Of a DNA stretch of 64,000 nt, positions 54,881 through 64,000 are shown one piece after another (the stretch's first letter is position 1; the number at the start of each line of letters is the position of its first letter). This DNA comes from Ligula intestinalis. Its lineage: Eukaryota; Platyhelminthes; Cestoda; Diphyllobothriidea; Diphyllobothriidae. The translations under genes and the position numbers were made by a program. The notes below the pieces were generated by a model. That model saw only the letters and a list, made by a program, of their open reading frames with translations. It did no database searches and was not told the origin of the DNA. Location: the NCBI GenBank assembly GCA_036362985.1, contig JAYGXS010000008.1:13146705-13210704 (forward strand), given 5' to 3'.

Positions 54881-55489
54881 ATTGTCAGTTCCCGTAGTTA
54901 GCGCTTGAGGTCTTAATTGGTGCGGTGATTACTTATTAATTGCCACAGCGTTCTTGCCCACGTCAGATGCGGGTTTGATAATTACGAGACAATAATGCCC
55001 GCTATCGTCAGAGTTGTTGTTGCGCCCAGTCCTTCCCACGTGACTGATTCTATTGCTCAGGAAATATTTTAGGACACCGTATTGGAACGCCAAATCGTTG
55101 CGCTTTTATATGGACTGGGGCCTGAGCATCATGACTCGAGCAGCTCGCGGCTCACGAGGTTGTCCCCGCTTGCGAGGATTTTGGCCTCGTCAAACTTGAA
55201 AATGTGGCCGGGTTCCGTTGAGTAAGCTGCAACCTGGGAGTTCGAGTCTTTCTTCCTCACCGCCGCTGCATGCTTGGTCGTTCGCGTCCGGATTAATCTC
55301 CCGGTTTCCCCGACGTAGTTGCTTTATTCACAACAACACCAGGTCCGGTAAACGACTCCAGCCGTTTTCAGCCGTGGCAGTGATTCTTCCGGCCTCACGA
55401 CCCGTAGCCTGATGGTTGCTTACGGATTGTGTGCCACTCTAACTCCAAGTGGACTGAGTAGACGGCTGACTACTTGCGATACATTCTTC
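54880..55489 (-). mobile_element. PLE lineage D' copy 2, GIY-YIG region
   Basis: The minus strand reads the decayed GIY-YIG domain (CSCxQSNYVGETG-like near 55320) and the SQVAAYSTEPGHIFKFDEAK then ILASGDNLVSRELLES block down to the C-terminal tail, with stops. It lacks a 3' terminal repeat of its own and directly follows the inverted repeat of copy 1. It is about 90% identical to copy 3 and lies in the same orientation. Confidence 0.65.
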
Positions 55490-56130
55490 AGTTCCGAAGA
55501 CGAAGATGCGATCACTGGAACAAGAGTTTTATTTGCCTGACGTTTCGGATTCCATCGGGAATCCTTAGTCATAGGTTATCGTAAACAGGTCTGAGGCATG
55601 CGCAGATAAGGGGTGATACATGCACAGATTGCACGGTATTTATAGTTCACAGCGGTCACCCGCATGCGTAGTATAATTGTCAGTTCTTGTAGTCACCGCT
55701 TGAGGTCTTAATTGGTGCGGTGATTGGTCATTAATTGCCACAGCGTTCTTGTCCGCGTCGGATGCGGGTTTGGTAATTGCGCGACAATTATGCCCGCTGT
55801 CGTCGGAGTGGTTGCACCCAGTCCTGCCCACGTGACTGATTCTCGTGCTTAGGAAATGTCTCAGTACACCGTAGGGGAACGCCAAATCGTTGCGCTTGTT
55901 GATGGACTGGGGGCCTGAAAACCATGACTCGAGCAGCTCGCGGCTCACCCGGTTGTCACCTGTTGTGCCGAGTACGGCCTCCTCCAACTTGAAAATATGA
56001 CCAGGTCCCGTTGAGTGAGCTGCAACCTGTGAGTTGGCGTCGTTCTTCCTCACAGCTGCTGCATGCTCGGCCATTCACGTCTGGGTAAGTTCCCGGTTTC
56101 TACACTATAGTTGCTTTATCTAAAACTGCA
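55490..56130 (-). mobile_element. PLE lineage D' copy 3
   Basis: The terminal repeat (55490-55690) is followed on the minus strand by a frame open for 144 codons (55640-56074). It holds MAEHAAAVRKNDANSQVAAH then the HIFKLEEAVLGTTGDNRVSR and LLESWFSGPQSINKRNDLAF blocks and a hydrophilic tail. Upstream the GIY-YIG core is broken by stops (CSFR*SNYSVETG). Copies 2 and 3 stand in tandem, a known habit of PLEs. Confidence 0.7.
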
Positions 56131-56209
56131 CCAGATCCGGTAAACTGGATGCGGGCTGCTAATGGAACTGATCTGTCACGTTCAGCCTGTGGCCTGAACT
56201 AAGGCTTTA

Positions 56210-56300
56210 AAAACCGTAGACCCAGACCCAAGTGGTGCTCCGCCCGAGCCTCGAACTCGCGATGATTTGCTTTGACCCGCGAGCCTGTTGTCTTACAGAT
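56210..56300 (-). repeat. possible tRNA-like SINE head
   Basis: In reverse complement a CGAG/CTCG stem encloses TTCGAGG, like a tRNA T arm with a B-box. The rest of the cloverleaf is not convincing. Confidence 0.25.
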
Positions 56301-56329
56301 GTAGGTCGGGGAATATTGAGACTTGTTGA

Positions 56330-56492
56330 TGATAGTAATATTGCCGACAACAACAAATACGACTAAACTGATCATTTCTGGCTTATTATCCGTCATCAGC
56401 CACTGGGGATATGCCCGTCTGATGACGGCTGATAGGCAAAAAATGGCCATTCACGTCTCGCCCTTGTCTTTGCCGGCTATAATATCTGCCTA
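56330..56492. mobile_element. inverted pair of hammerhead motifs (R5)
   Basis: The minus-strand motif (about 56345-56405) has CTGATGA (complement of 56393-56399), a GGAT/AGCC stem II and GAAA (complement of 56375-56378). The plus-strand motif (56406-56467) has CTGATGA at 56419-56425, a GGCTGATAGGC loop and AAAA in place of GAAA. Stem I of the latter can pair CGT with ACG and GGG with CCC. The head-to-head layout is the same as at 40363-40629, with a different sequence family and a much shorter centre. Confidence 0.55.
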
Positions 56493-56899
56493 TGACCTAT
56501 ACTGCTGAAATATTAGCGAATCTTATCTTTAACAACAACAAAAAAAACATTTTTGCTCTGCTATCTGGGTACTTCGCAAATTCGCATTTACCGTACATCC
56601 GTGGCCCAGAAAACCTTCTTTACGACTGCAACTGATGGACTGTGATTAAGGAAGGACTGCTTTCCGGCTTCTTCTCAAATGAGGTAGATCCCCACTGCGT
56701 TTTCACTGTCGGAACATCCCATATTATCCAAAAGGGTGCGCCATGTTTCTTTGGGACCGTTTTTGTTAGTCACCACGCAAAATCATGTTTTTTGTCCTCA
56801 ATTCTGCGATGTTATCCACTTGGAAATTTTAAAGAGGACGTTAACTAAATACGGTCTCGATACGATACAATAGCATTCGGTATTCGGTGTCAGTTGAAA

Positions 56900-58370
56900 C
56901 TAATTTTGCCTCAACCCAACTAATCCTACGTGCGAAAAATGATGAACCGGAAGATTGCCTAAGATGCACAAAATTTCTCCAGCTCCCAAAGTACTGTCTC
57001 AAGACGTACCTTACCTTCAACGAAACTGTATTCGAGCAGGTGAAGGGTACGTCCATGGGTTAAGCCATTTGGGGACTGATAACTGAGGTTCTCCTGCAAC
57101 GGTTGGAGGCGCTGGATTCCGACACCACACACCGACATTTTGGGCTCCGTATGTAGATGAAACTGTCGTAATTAAGTGGGATCAAGTTTTGACATTCAAT
57201 GAATGTCTAAACGCTGTCTTTCCTGACATTCCATTTACAATGGAGGAAGAAGAAAACAAATAACTGGCCTTCTTGGGTGTCCTCATTTGCCGCAAAGACG
57301 GTGGTGGCCTAAAAACTAAAGTGTTCAAGAAAGCCACCAACATTTTGCAAGTCCAGACTTACAACGGCAACCACCCGATCGGTCACAAACGCAGCTGCGT
57401 AAAAACACTATACCGGCGCGTTGAGAAACATTGCAGCGAAATGGAAGACGGATACTGAGTAAGAGTGGCTACCAGCACCATTTTTTCAACCATTGCATAC
57501 GCAAACTAGAGAAGAAGCCCCATTCAACTGGCCTAAAAGTCTGGTGAGCTCTTGCGTACATAAAGAACGTATTGGAAGCGATCAGCCATCTGCACACCAA
57601 ACTTGGAGTTGGAATTGCGCACAGGCCAGAAGGAACCATCAGGCGCCGGGTCATGAGACCGAAAAACCCAACGCCCCAGCAGGAAACGGCTGGAGTTAAT
57701 AACCGGATATCGTGCAGCTGTGGACAAAGCAACTACGTCGGAGAAACTGGGATATTACTCCGGATGTGAATGGCCGGGTTGCTGCTCATTCAACAGGACC
57801 CGGCCATATTTTAGAGTTTGACGAGGCCAAAATCCTCGCAAGCGGGGACAACCGCGTAAGCCGCGAGCTGCTGGAGTCATGGTTCTCAGGCCCCCAGTCC
57901 ATCAACAAGCGCAACGATTTAGCGTTCACATACGGTGCACTGAGAAATTTCCTGAGCAAGAGAATCAGGCACGTGAGTAGGGCCAGGCCTAGCAACAACA
58001 ACTCGGGCGACAGAGATCATGATTGTCATGCAATTACCAAGCCTGCATCCAACATGGACAAGGAAATCGCGGCAATTAATGAGTCGAACGCAAAGTGTGA
58101 AGCCATCACCACGCACCAATTAAGACCCAAGCGATGGCTACAGGAATGGATAATTACAGTACGCACGCAGATGACCAATATAAACTATAAATACCATGTA
58201 ATCTGCGCAGGTTTATCTCTTATCTGCGCATTACTCAGCATAATGTACCATTATTTACGATTAAGGATTCTCGACAGAATCCGAAATGCCAGGAAAATAA
58301 AACTTTTGTTCCAGTGGCCGCATTTTCTTCTTCTTCTGAGCAACTTGGATTAGAAACAGGTGGGGAATGT
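56900..58370 (+). mobile_element. PLE lineage D' copy 4, RT palm to 3' end
   Basis: Plus-strand pieces over shifted frames read NDEPEDCLRCTKFLQLPKYC then TFNETVFEQVKGTSMG (template-grip motif; 56925-57060), and PYVDETVVIKWDQVLTFNEC, where YVDE stands for the catalytic YVDD. FPDIPFTMEEEENK, a stop, then LAFLGVLICRKDGGGLKTKV follow. VAHRPEGTIRRRVMRPKNPT lies in the linker, and the GIY-YIG core SCSCGQSNYVGETG is at about 57710-57755. A frameshift after it leads to a frame open to 58353 with GRVAAHSTGPGHILEFDEAK. The 3' repeat with GAAA-flanked hairpin is at 58240-58370. Inactive. Confidence 0.75.
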
Positions 58371-58849
58371 CTATTTTGAAATCACGAACCATTTTATTGG
58401 TAGAAGTTAATTCCTGAGAAAATTAAAAAGAGGTTGATATCCCAAAATATTCTTATTAATCAGGAACCACAACGGAAATGCTAGGTGACCCGCTGGTGAG
58501 CCTTGCAACTCTTTGAGGCAGCACCAGAATGTCAGCGAATTGCATCGCTGAACATTTAGTTGTTACCTTTACTGTCAGTAAGATAAAGTACAACATCCAT
58601 TTATATTACTGTATGCCTATCGGCAGCATCTCCTTGTGGTTGATGAATGTTGGCCCAAAATAATAATTTTATCATGGTCGGCGCTTATAGACCTATACTA
58701 AATTAGCTATGCTGAATAAAGAAATTCAGTTCTAATGTTATTAAAAAGCAGGTCCAATGCTTAGTCGAACCTCTTTCAGCTATTGCATACAGCGGCAAAA
58801 TACCGGCGAAACAGTGGTAGGTGCTTAGAAGGCCAATATATAAAATTTC
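58371..58849. other. no recognisable gene
   Basis: No gene or repeat recognised. Confidence 0.3.
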
Positions 58850-59350
58850 CCTTTACATACAAGATGTAATTAGAGTGAATTTTGCACAAACTTCCAATTT
58901 TTCGCGTGCTGGCCCTTGTTTTAATTGGGAATTGGTGATGATCTTGAACTGCAGAGGGGTCCTCGGAAGGCCCACATGTACAATTATCGCTTAAGTCAGC
59001 TTAGTAGGCAAACTGGCTTTTCAACTTAGCCATGAGAATAACCACTTACTTACAAATTTTAAGAAGGGTAAAGTTCCACAATCTTCCACTTTTTGCTCGC
59101 CCTCCATTAATCTAGTTTAGGTTGATGATGCAATTAGAAGATTTACCTCAAAGACCTCGCTCAAGGTCAGCTAACATCCCCCAAGATACGTGCAGTCGCC
59201 GTTGGTCCAGCAGGGATTAGTGAAGATATTAACGTAAATCCCAGTGACTTCGCCATAGATCAGCGAAGACTCCTCAACTTGCAGACGTTACTTTCTTAAT
59301 TTACATGATTATTGCGGCCTGATTTGTCCCCCAATGTGCCCCATCCATTC
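58850..59350 (+). repeat. dispersed repeat R3, copy 2
   Basis: Same direction as 29920-30510 and diverged from it. See that entry for the shared blocks. Confidence 0.55.
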
Positions 59351-61680
59351 AGCCGCCTAAACCGGGTGCTTGCATGGAGTCAAGCGTGCTTCACCGCCCT
59401 GTGTGGGCCCCAAAATAGTTCCCTATCCTTTCAGATAATAATGCATTTATCCGTTCTCTCAATTTCATTGGTCTTTCGTCTTATGTTTTAATTGAAACCT
59501 TATTTTTCATCAAATAATTTAGTTCTGTTACGATGACCGCACGGAAAAAGTAGCTTATGCAGGCCCACTCACATACACCTAGTCCTAGTATTTTGTCCTG
59601 TGAAAACTGTGCTTATAGAGTTTTTGGGGTTGGGAAATATGATAGGCAGAGATTGACATTTTAGAAGTCAGTTTAAAGTTAAAAAAACCTGCAATCGAAG
59701 ATGCTTCCCGTGGCCGCTGGGAGTAAGATGTTTCACATGTAAATTGAAGGTGGCCAAACGCTTTACGCCACCGACTATACTAATCTAACGCCAGAACAAT
59801 AAATTGAACCTCGAGTAAGTTTAAGCGGACGACCTCCTAATCACCATTTAAATTTTTCGGGAAATTTAAGAAACCTGCAATTTGATTATCGGGTTTTTTC
59901 GCAATCAGTTAAATGATTATATAGGTTGGAATAGTGTGCATGTGTTAATAAAAAACATTTCAAAATACAATAAAATAAAGAGTAAAATAGTATTTATTTA
60001 AGTATATTCCACTGCATGTCCTAATTTCCCGCCCATTTAACCCAATAAACACCGTTTTTGTAGAAAAACGTGCAGGGAGTAGGGTTAAATGAATAGGCCT
60101 ACATATGGTACTGTTGCAGACCACACTTTTAAAAGTAGTTTTGGACGTTGAGGCACTAGGCAAACAGTTATAAATGAAATAGAGTAAGACAGTCTGCTTT
60201 TGTTAAGCCGTCCAAGATGCAACAGGTATAAAAACGATATACCGTTTTTAAAAGGCCTCCATGCTATATTTATGCCTGCACTTGCAGTTTCGAAATCATT
60301 TGTTGTTGTCAATATAGTCAGTAACCCGCCTGATCTGGTGGCGGATAGCCAATACGCAGTTGCGAAATGTTTGTTCGAAAATATCACGTTTATCCTGGCA
60401 TTGAATGCGTGAGGAAAACAAATTTGACAGCAGAGGACTCCGAAGAAGCGATGGATTCAGTGTTGTTCTGTAGGAACGAGAGAAATTAGGCTTCTGTTTA
60501 TTGACAGCAAAAACAGTCAGTCTGTCACCAAGTGACAGCAGATTCCTCGTCTGTGCCAGCTCTCGGAGAGCTCCAAGTCTATTTTGCCCTCAGCCGTCAG
60601 AGAGAAAGAGAACAATACAAACATCTTGAGAGAGGGAGATGGCAAAAATATTGGGGTAATCGGTCAATATGTGATCAAGAGGGGCGTCAGCACGAGCGTT
60701 GCAGGAAACCAAGTCGTCAAAACCTAAACATATTCGCAAAACAGTAGGGCAAATTTTAGAGAACGATAATTAGAAAGCACACTAAAGCACCTTGGCGTGT
60801 AAAAGGGGGAATATAGATGCTGACACAGATAATGCCTTTATAATTTTGTAAAAATCGAGGCTTACGGACAACAGCAATGACGTCTATTAATTCATTCGAT
60901 TACGAAAATACGGATTTACAATTAATGCACCATTGCTGGTTAACAAAGACAGCCACTCCATCACCTTTGCTGCTGGATAAGGATTTTCTGTCCGATCGAA
61001 AAGAATAAAAGTCTGGCGGCATAATGAGTTGCGACACAATGTCACTACTAAGCCAAATCTCTTGAAGGCAAATAACTGCAGACTAACCATGCTCCTTTTT
61101 CACCATACGTACCGATAATTCGACGCTTTTATTAAAAATTGAGTGGCAATTTGTCGACATATTACTTGGAATGGACATTAATTTCAATGGTTAACGCTTC
61201 ATTGCTTGTTGCCATCCAGCTCTATTTTTTGGTTTTTCTCTTCCTATTGTCGTCCTCCGCAGAGGTGTGGACATTGTTGAAGTTCAAATTGGGCAGGTTG
61301 GACGAAAGTGACAGAAGTTGGCATTATGCACTGCCATCTATAAAATACGAGTTTTCTGTTCATTCGAAAAAGTGATGACCTCGTGATCACAAATGCAGAC
61401 TAAAAATGGAGAGAAATAGACAAGGCGGTATGCAGTAATAAAATCCCACATGAATGGAGACCAAAAAATCTGCTGGTCACAAAGTTTTTGAAAAGTCTGA
61501 TAAGCAAAATCACACAGTTGTAAGGGTACTGGACTTTGTTTTTCTGGACTATTTGGTCATAGAACGAGCAGTTTGCTGCCTAACGTGGACGTTGTCTGAG
61601 TAAGCAGCTGTAGTCACAAAGACATTACATGATAATACGCTTATAGTACTCTCGGTATTGCCGCAATTTTCGGAAGACTG
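59351..61680. other. no recognisable gene
   Basis: 2.3 kb without a supported feature. Open frames are under 101 codons and show no domains. It is the longest apparently element-free stretch of the window. Confidence 0.35.
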
Positions 61681-62124
61681 ATACTCACTCAAATAGCTTG
61701 TTTTACTGATTACCCAGCAGCCTGATCTCTAGTAGAGTAGATTTCCTATCTCATGAAATTTCAACCAGAATTCTGAAGTGCGTTTTTGATTCAAACATAT
61801 TAATTGCGTATGGTTTTAAAAATAACGATTGCACGGCCCAATCTTTATATATTTTAGTCACATCAGGATGTCCACTTTCAAACCAGTTTCTTTCTGACGG
61901 CCAAGTAAAAGAAAAAAGCTCTTCAAAAAGCCGGCATCCTGATGTGGCCAAGATAAATTGAGATTAGGCTATATGCTCGTCTCTATTTCAAGCATCCACA
62001 ATTAATATGTTCCAATCAAATATTCATTTCGAAATTCCGGGTGACATTGAATGAGATAGGGAATCTACCCTTCTAGAGATCAGGCTGCTAAGTAATCAGT
62101 ATTACAAGCAGTTTGAGTGAGTTA
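61681..62124. mobile_element. foldback element FB, copy 4 (short)
   Basis: Arms 61681-about 61890 and about 61920-62124 are inverted copies with a minimal loop (AGCAGCCTGATCTCTAG, ATCTCAT(G/T)(A/C)AA, ACATATTAATTG, ACATCAGGATG(T/C)C). They match the outer arms of copy 2 at 14052-15027. The inner arm segments and the centre are deleted. Confidence 0.7.
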
Positions 62125-62164
62125 GGGAATTAACTGTAAGTTCAGTTCCGTCAGAGACCCATCT

Positions 62165-62640
62165 TTTAACGGGCTTTTTTCTGTCCGCCTACGACAGTAT
62201 ATTTTACAAAACTGGTCACTAGTTTTATAAATTTAACTCATTTATTTGCATGGATCCTCTGATTTCTAATACATTTTACAGAAAACAAGCATAGATGTTT
62301 TGTTTCTTCTACGCGTTGGGCAAGAAATTATGCCTTCTTACGCCTTTGTATAATATACTGTCCTTTTATGCTTACTTTAAAATCGAAACCCATTGAAGAA
62401 TAACAAGTTTCGAAAAATCTTAGTCTATATAAAGCCACTCGTTTTTGCATTCGTAAGCTTTTAACGGGACCTGAAAGGAAATAACTATGCTGAAAAACTC
62501 CAATATAAAGATAAACCTAAGTTCGTACATTAACAGCTAAAAGTGCATCAATAATTTTCAGGTCAATTAAAAACGTGTCAAAAGTCTATATTTTTACTTT
62601 AAGGTCATCTTGGAAAAAGAAAAAATGCAAAGTGATTCGT
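62165..62640 (+). repeat. partial FB half-element and R2 fragment
   Basis: 62165-62360 resembles one inner arm of the foldback family (TTTTAACGGGCTTTTTTCTG, AATTATGCCTTCTT). 62440-62640 resembles the 3' part of R2 (GTTTTTGCATTCGTAAGC, GTGTCAAAAGTCT, TTGGAAAAAG). Both are partial. Confidence 0.4.
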
Positions 62641-63117
62641 CGGGTAAATATATAATTAGCGTGCTTTTTAATAAGGTAACCTATTTTAGTAAATGTGTGC
62701 TATTAATCCTTACCATAACAATATCAGGCATCTGTTGTGGACGTGCATTGTGCTCGATAATTTATTTTGATAATCTGGCAATTAAAAAAATTTCCCACTT
62801 CATGTTTTTCATAAGAAGTTATATCGGAAAAGTTATATTTGGGGTATATTCTTTAACTGTATATGTAATACTTTCAAGGATTTCAAGAATAAATGAAAAA
62901 CGAGACCTGGATGCACGGAAAACAGATTGAAATTTCCGAAAATGGTCAAATATACCGGAATGTAAAGGAAACCTTATATTAATTTTAATCAGAATAACGA
63001 AAATATGCATAAAAAAGCTGATTAAAGAAAAGTTATTTAAATATAAACAATATTCACTGTAACATTGCACTGTTAGTATATTTCCGTTTACCAGACGATG
63101 AATTGTGAACCGTTATT
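62641..63117. other. no recognisable gene
   Basis: AT-rich. A plus frame of 106 codons at 62610-62930 is hydrophobic but looks like chance coding in AT-rich DNA. Confidence 0.3.
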
Positions 63118-63143
63118 CCTTCTCTTCTCTTCTCTTCTCTTCT
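63118..63143 (+). repeat. (TTCTC)n microsatellite
   Basis: About five units of a pyrimidine pentanucleotide repeat. Confidence 0.85.
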
Positions 63144-64000
63144 AAAAATCCCCGTAGTTTACTATCAATAACTTTTTACTTAATTTGAAGCATATTCATT
63201 TAACATTAGCTGCATTTAAATTTCAAGGAGGGGTTCCCCTTTCCCTGCTCTAGGACTGAATGCATTTACTTACAGTTGGCTCCTGCGCTCTTTTTTGTTT
63301 GCTTGCAAGTCAACTGATCGCATAGGCCTACGGATACCGCTGTTCATCTACATGTTGGTCAAATAATTGTGTCGAACTTGTGAGTAGTATTTGTCTAACT
63401 TTTGCTTCGTAGTTGTTGTGCTCTCTACTGGCTCCATTGTGGTGTTTTTCTTATCGCACCAGTTTACTCAGTTGCTTTCGAGTTGCTCATACTTACTTTT
63501 TGTTTATTTAATTATTGTGGTGCGTGGTTTTTTTGCATAATATGGCGCTTTGTATTGCGCGAAATGTCGAAGCGTACTTGTCTAAAACATTCCACCACAG
63601 TTTTTGGCACGAAAAGACTGACTTTACATTTAAAACTTAATTTTATTAACAGCCCCGTTTTTTCTCTTTTTGTCTCAATTTTGCGTTGTTTTTCTATGAA
63701 AACGACTTTTACTTTATGATTTTAATATTACTTGATAAGCTACAACATGTCTTCGTTTTAGAAGCCTGTTTTTTATCCTTCTGCCAGAGTTTGGGACCGC
63801 AGCTTGGGTTTGTTTTCTGTATTAGGGATGTTCTGTAAAAATCTTCAGATTTCATGAGTTGGGCCAGTTACTGTATGTGCATAGACATATTTGGCCGCTG
63901 TAGAGTTGAATGGTTAAATTCGGCAAACCGTAAAATTGTCGAAATTGATAAATGGATCCCTCACATCTGCATATTTTTTCAGACCCTAACCATAGTAGAT
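63144..64000. other. no recognisable gene
   Basis: Nothing recognised. A plus frame at 63402-63719 (105 codons, Phe/Leu/Cys-rich) is T-rich chance coding unless shown otherwise. Confidence 0.3.

Noticed and set aside
1..64000. CRISPR arrays, rRNA, operons, ribosome binding sites, phage features
   Set aside because: None seen; spliced exon, tRNA-SINEs and PLEs indicate eukaryotic nuclear DNA.

Overview
The window looks like accessory, transposon-packed nuclear DNA of a flatworm, most likely a cestode (a diphyllobothriidean tapeworm would fit). That is inference. It rests on the density of Penelope-like retroelements (PLEs) with C-terminal GIY-YIG endonucleases, on hammerhead ribozyme motifs in their terminal repeats, on tRNA-derived SINEs, on long introns and on spliced host coding sequence. 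A 10-base N gap at 9725-9734 marks it as draft assembly. There are no bacterial operons, rRNA genes or CRISPR arrays.

Host gene content is small. One GC-rich exon (7072-7940, + strand) has a textbook acceptor and donor and encodes a low-complexity, probably disordered protein segment that I do not recognise. A unit of about 333 bp holding the upstream intron plus the first ~65 bases of this exon is present three times in tandem (about 4895-7130). A PLE split copy 1 and a tRNA-SINE dimer split copy 3; only copy 3 keeps the AG acceptor.

The rest is a mosaic of mobile elements. At least six PLE lineages are present. Clade 1 (A/B/F, GIY-YIG core SYIGRT) lies at 0.3-1.07, 5.0-5.8, 11.6-12.2, 23.4-24.6, 25.4-27.3, 41.05-42.35 and 53.1-53.9 kb. 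Lineage G at 47.4-49.06 kb has an RT and GIY-YIG frame free of stops. Lineage C is at 8.6-9.7, 15.7-16.7 and 37.9-38.5 kb. Lineage D is at 2.6-3.4, 20.2-20.9, 21.4-21.9, 22.9-23.25, 54.2-56.1 and 56.9-58.4 kb. Lineage E is at 17.3-17.7, 28-29.2 and 33.6-34.7 kb. A further RT fragment lies at 29.35-29.8 kb. Many copies are 5'-truncated and carry an inverted copy of their own 3' terminal repeat at the 5' end, so the whole insertion is a partial palindrome.

Other repeats: a foldback family with long inverted arms (12.2, 14.05, 18.1 and 61.7 kb); a separate 575-bp hairpin with two 248-bp arms about 94% identical (24722-25296); a 299-bp-period tRNA-SINE array that reverses direction at its centre (32.2-33.4 kb); dispersed families R2 (10.0, 31.4, 50.4 and 62.4 kb) and R3 (29.9 and 58.85 kb); a ~3-kb triple tandem repeat (43.3-46.3 kb); a LINE C-terminal remnant (39.5-40.1 kb); and small elements made of two hammerhead motifs placed in opposite directions (40363-40629; about 56330-56490).

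The strongest candidates for something new are the hammerhead ribozymes. They occur in PLE terminal repeats (1006-1045, 42311-42349, 48995-49040) and, more unusually, in PLE-free inverted pairs of under 300 bp. The exon-start triplication and the 575-bp hairpin come next. Boundaries given for degenerate repeats are by eye and may be off by tens of bases.
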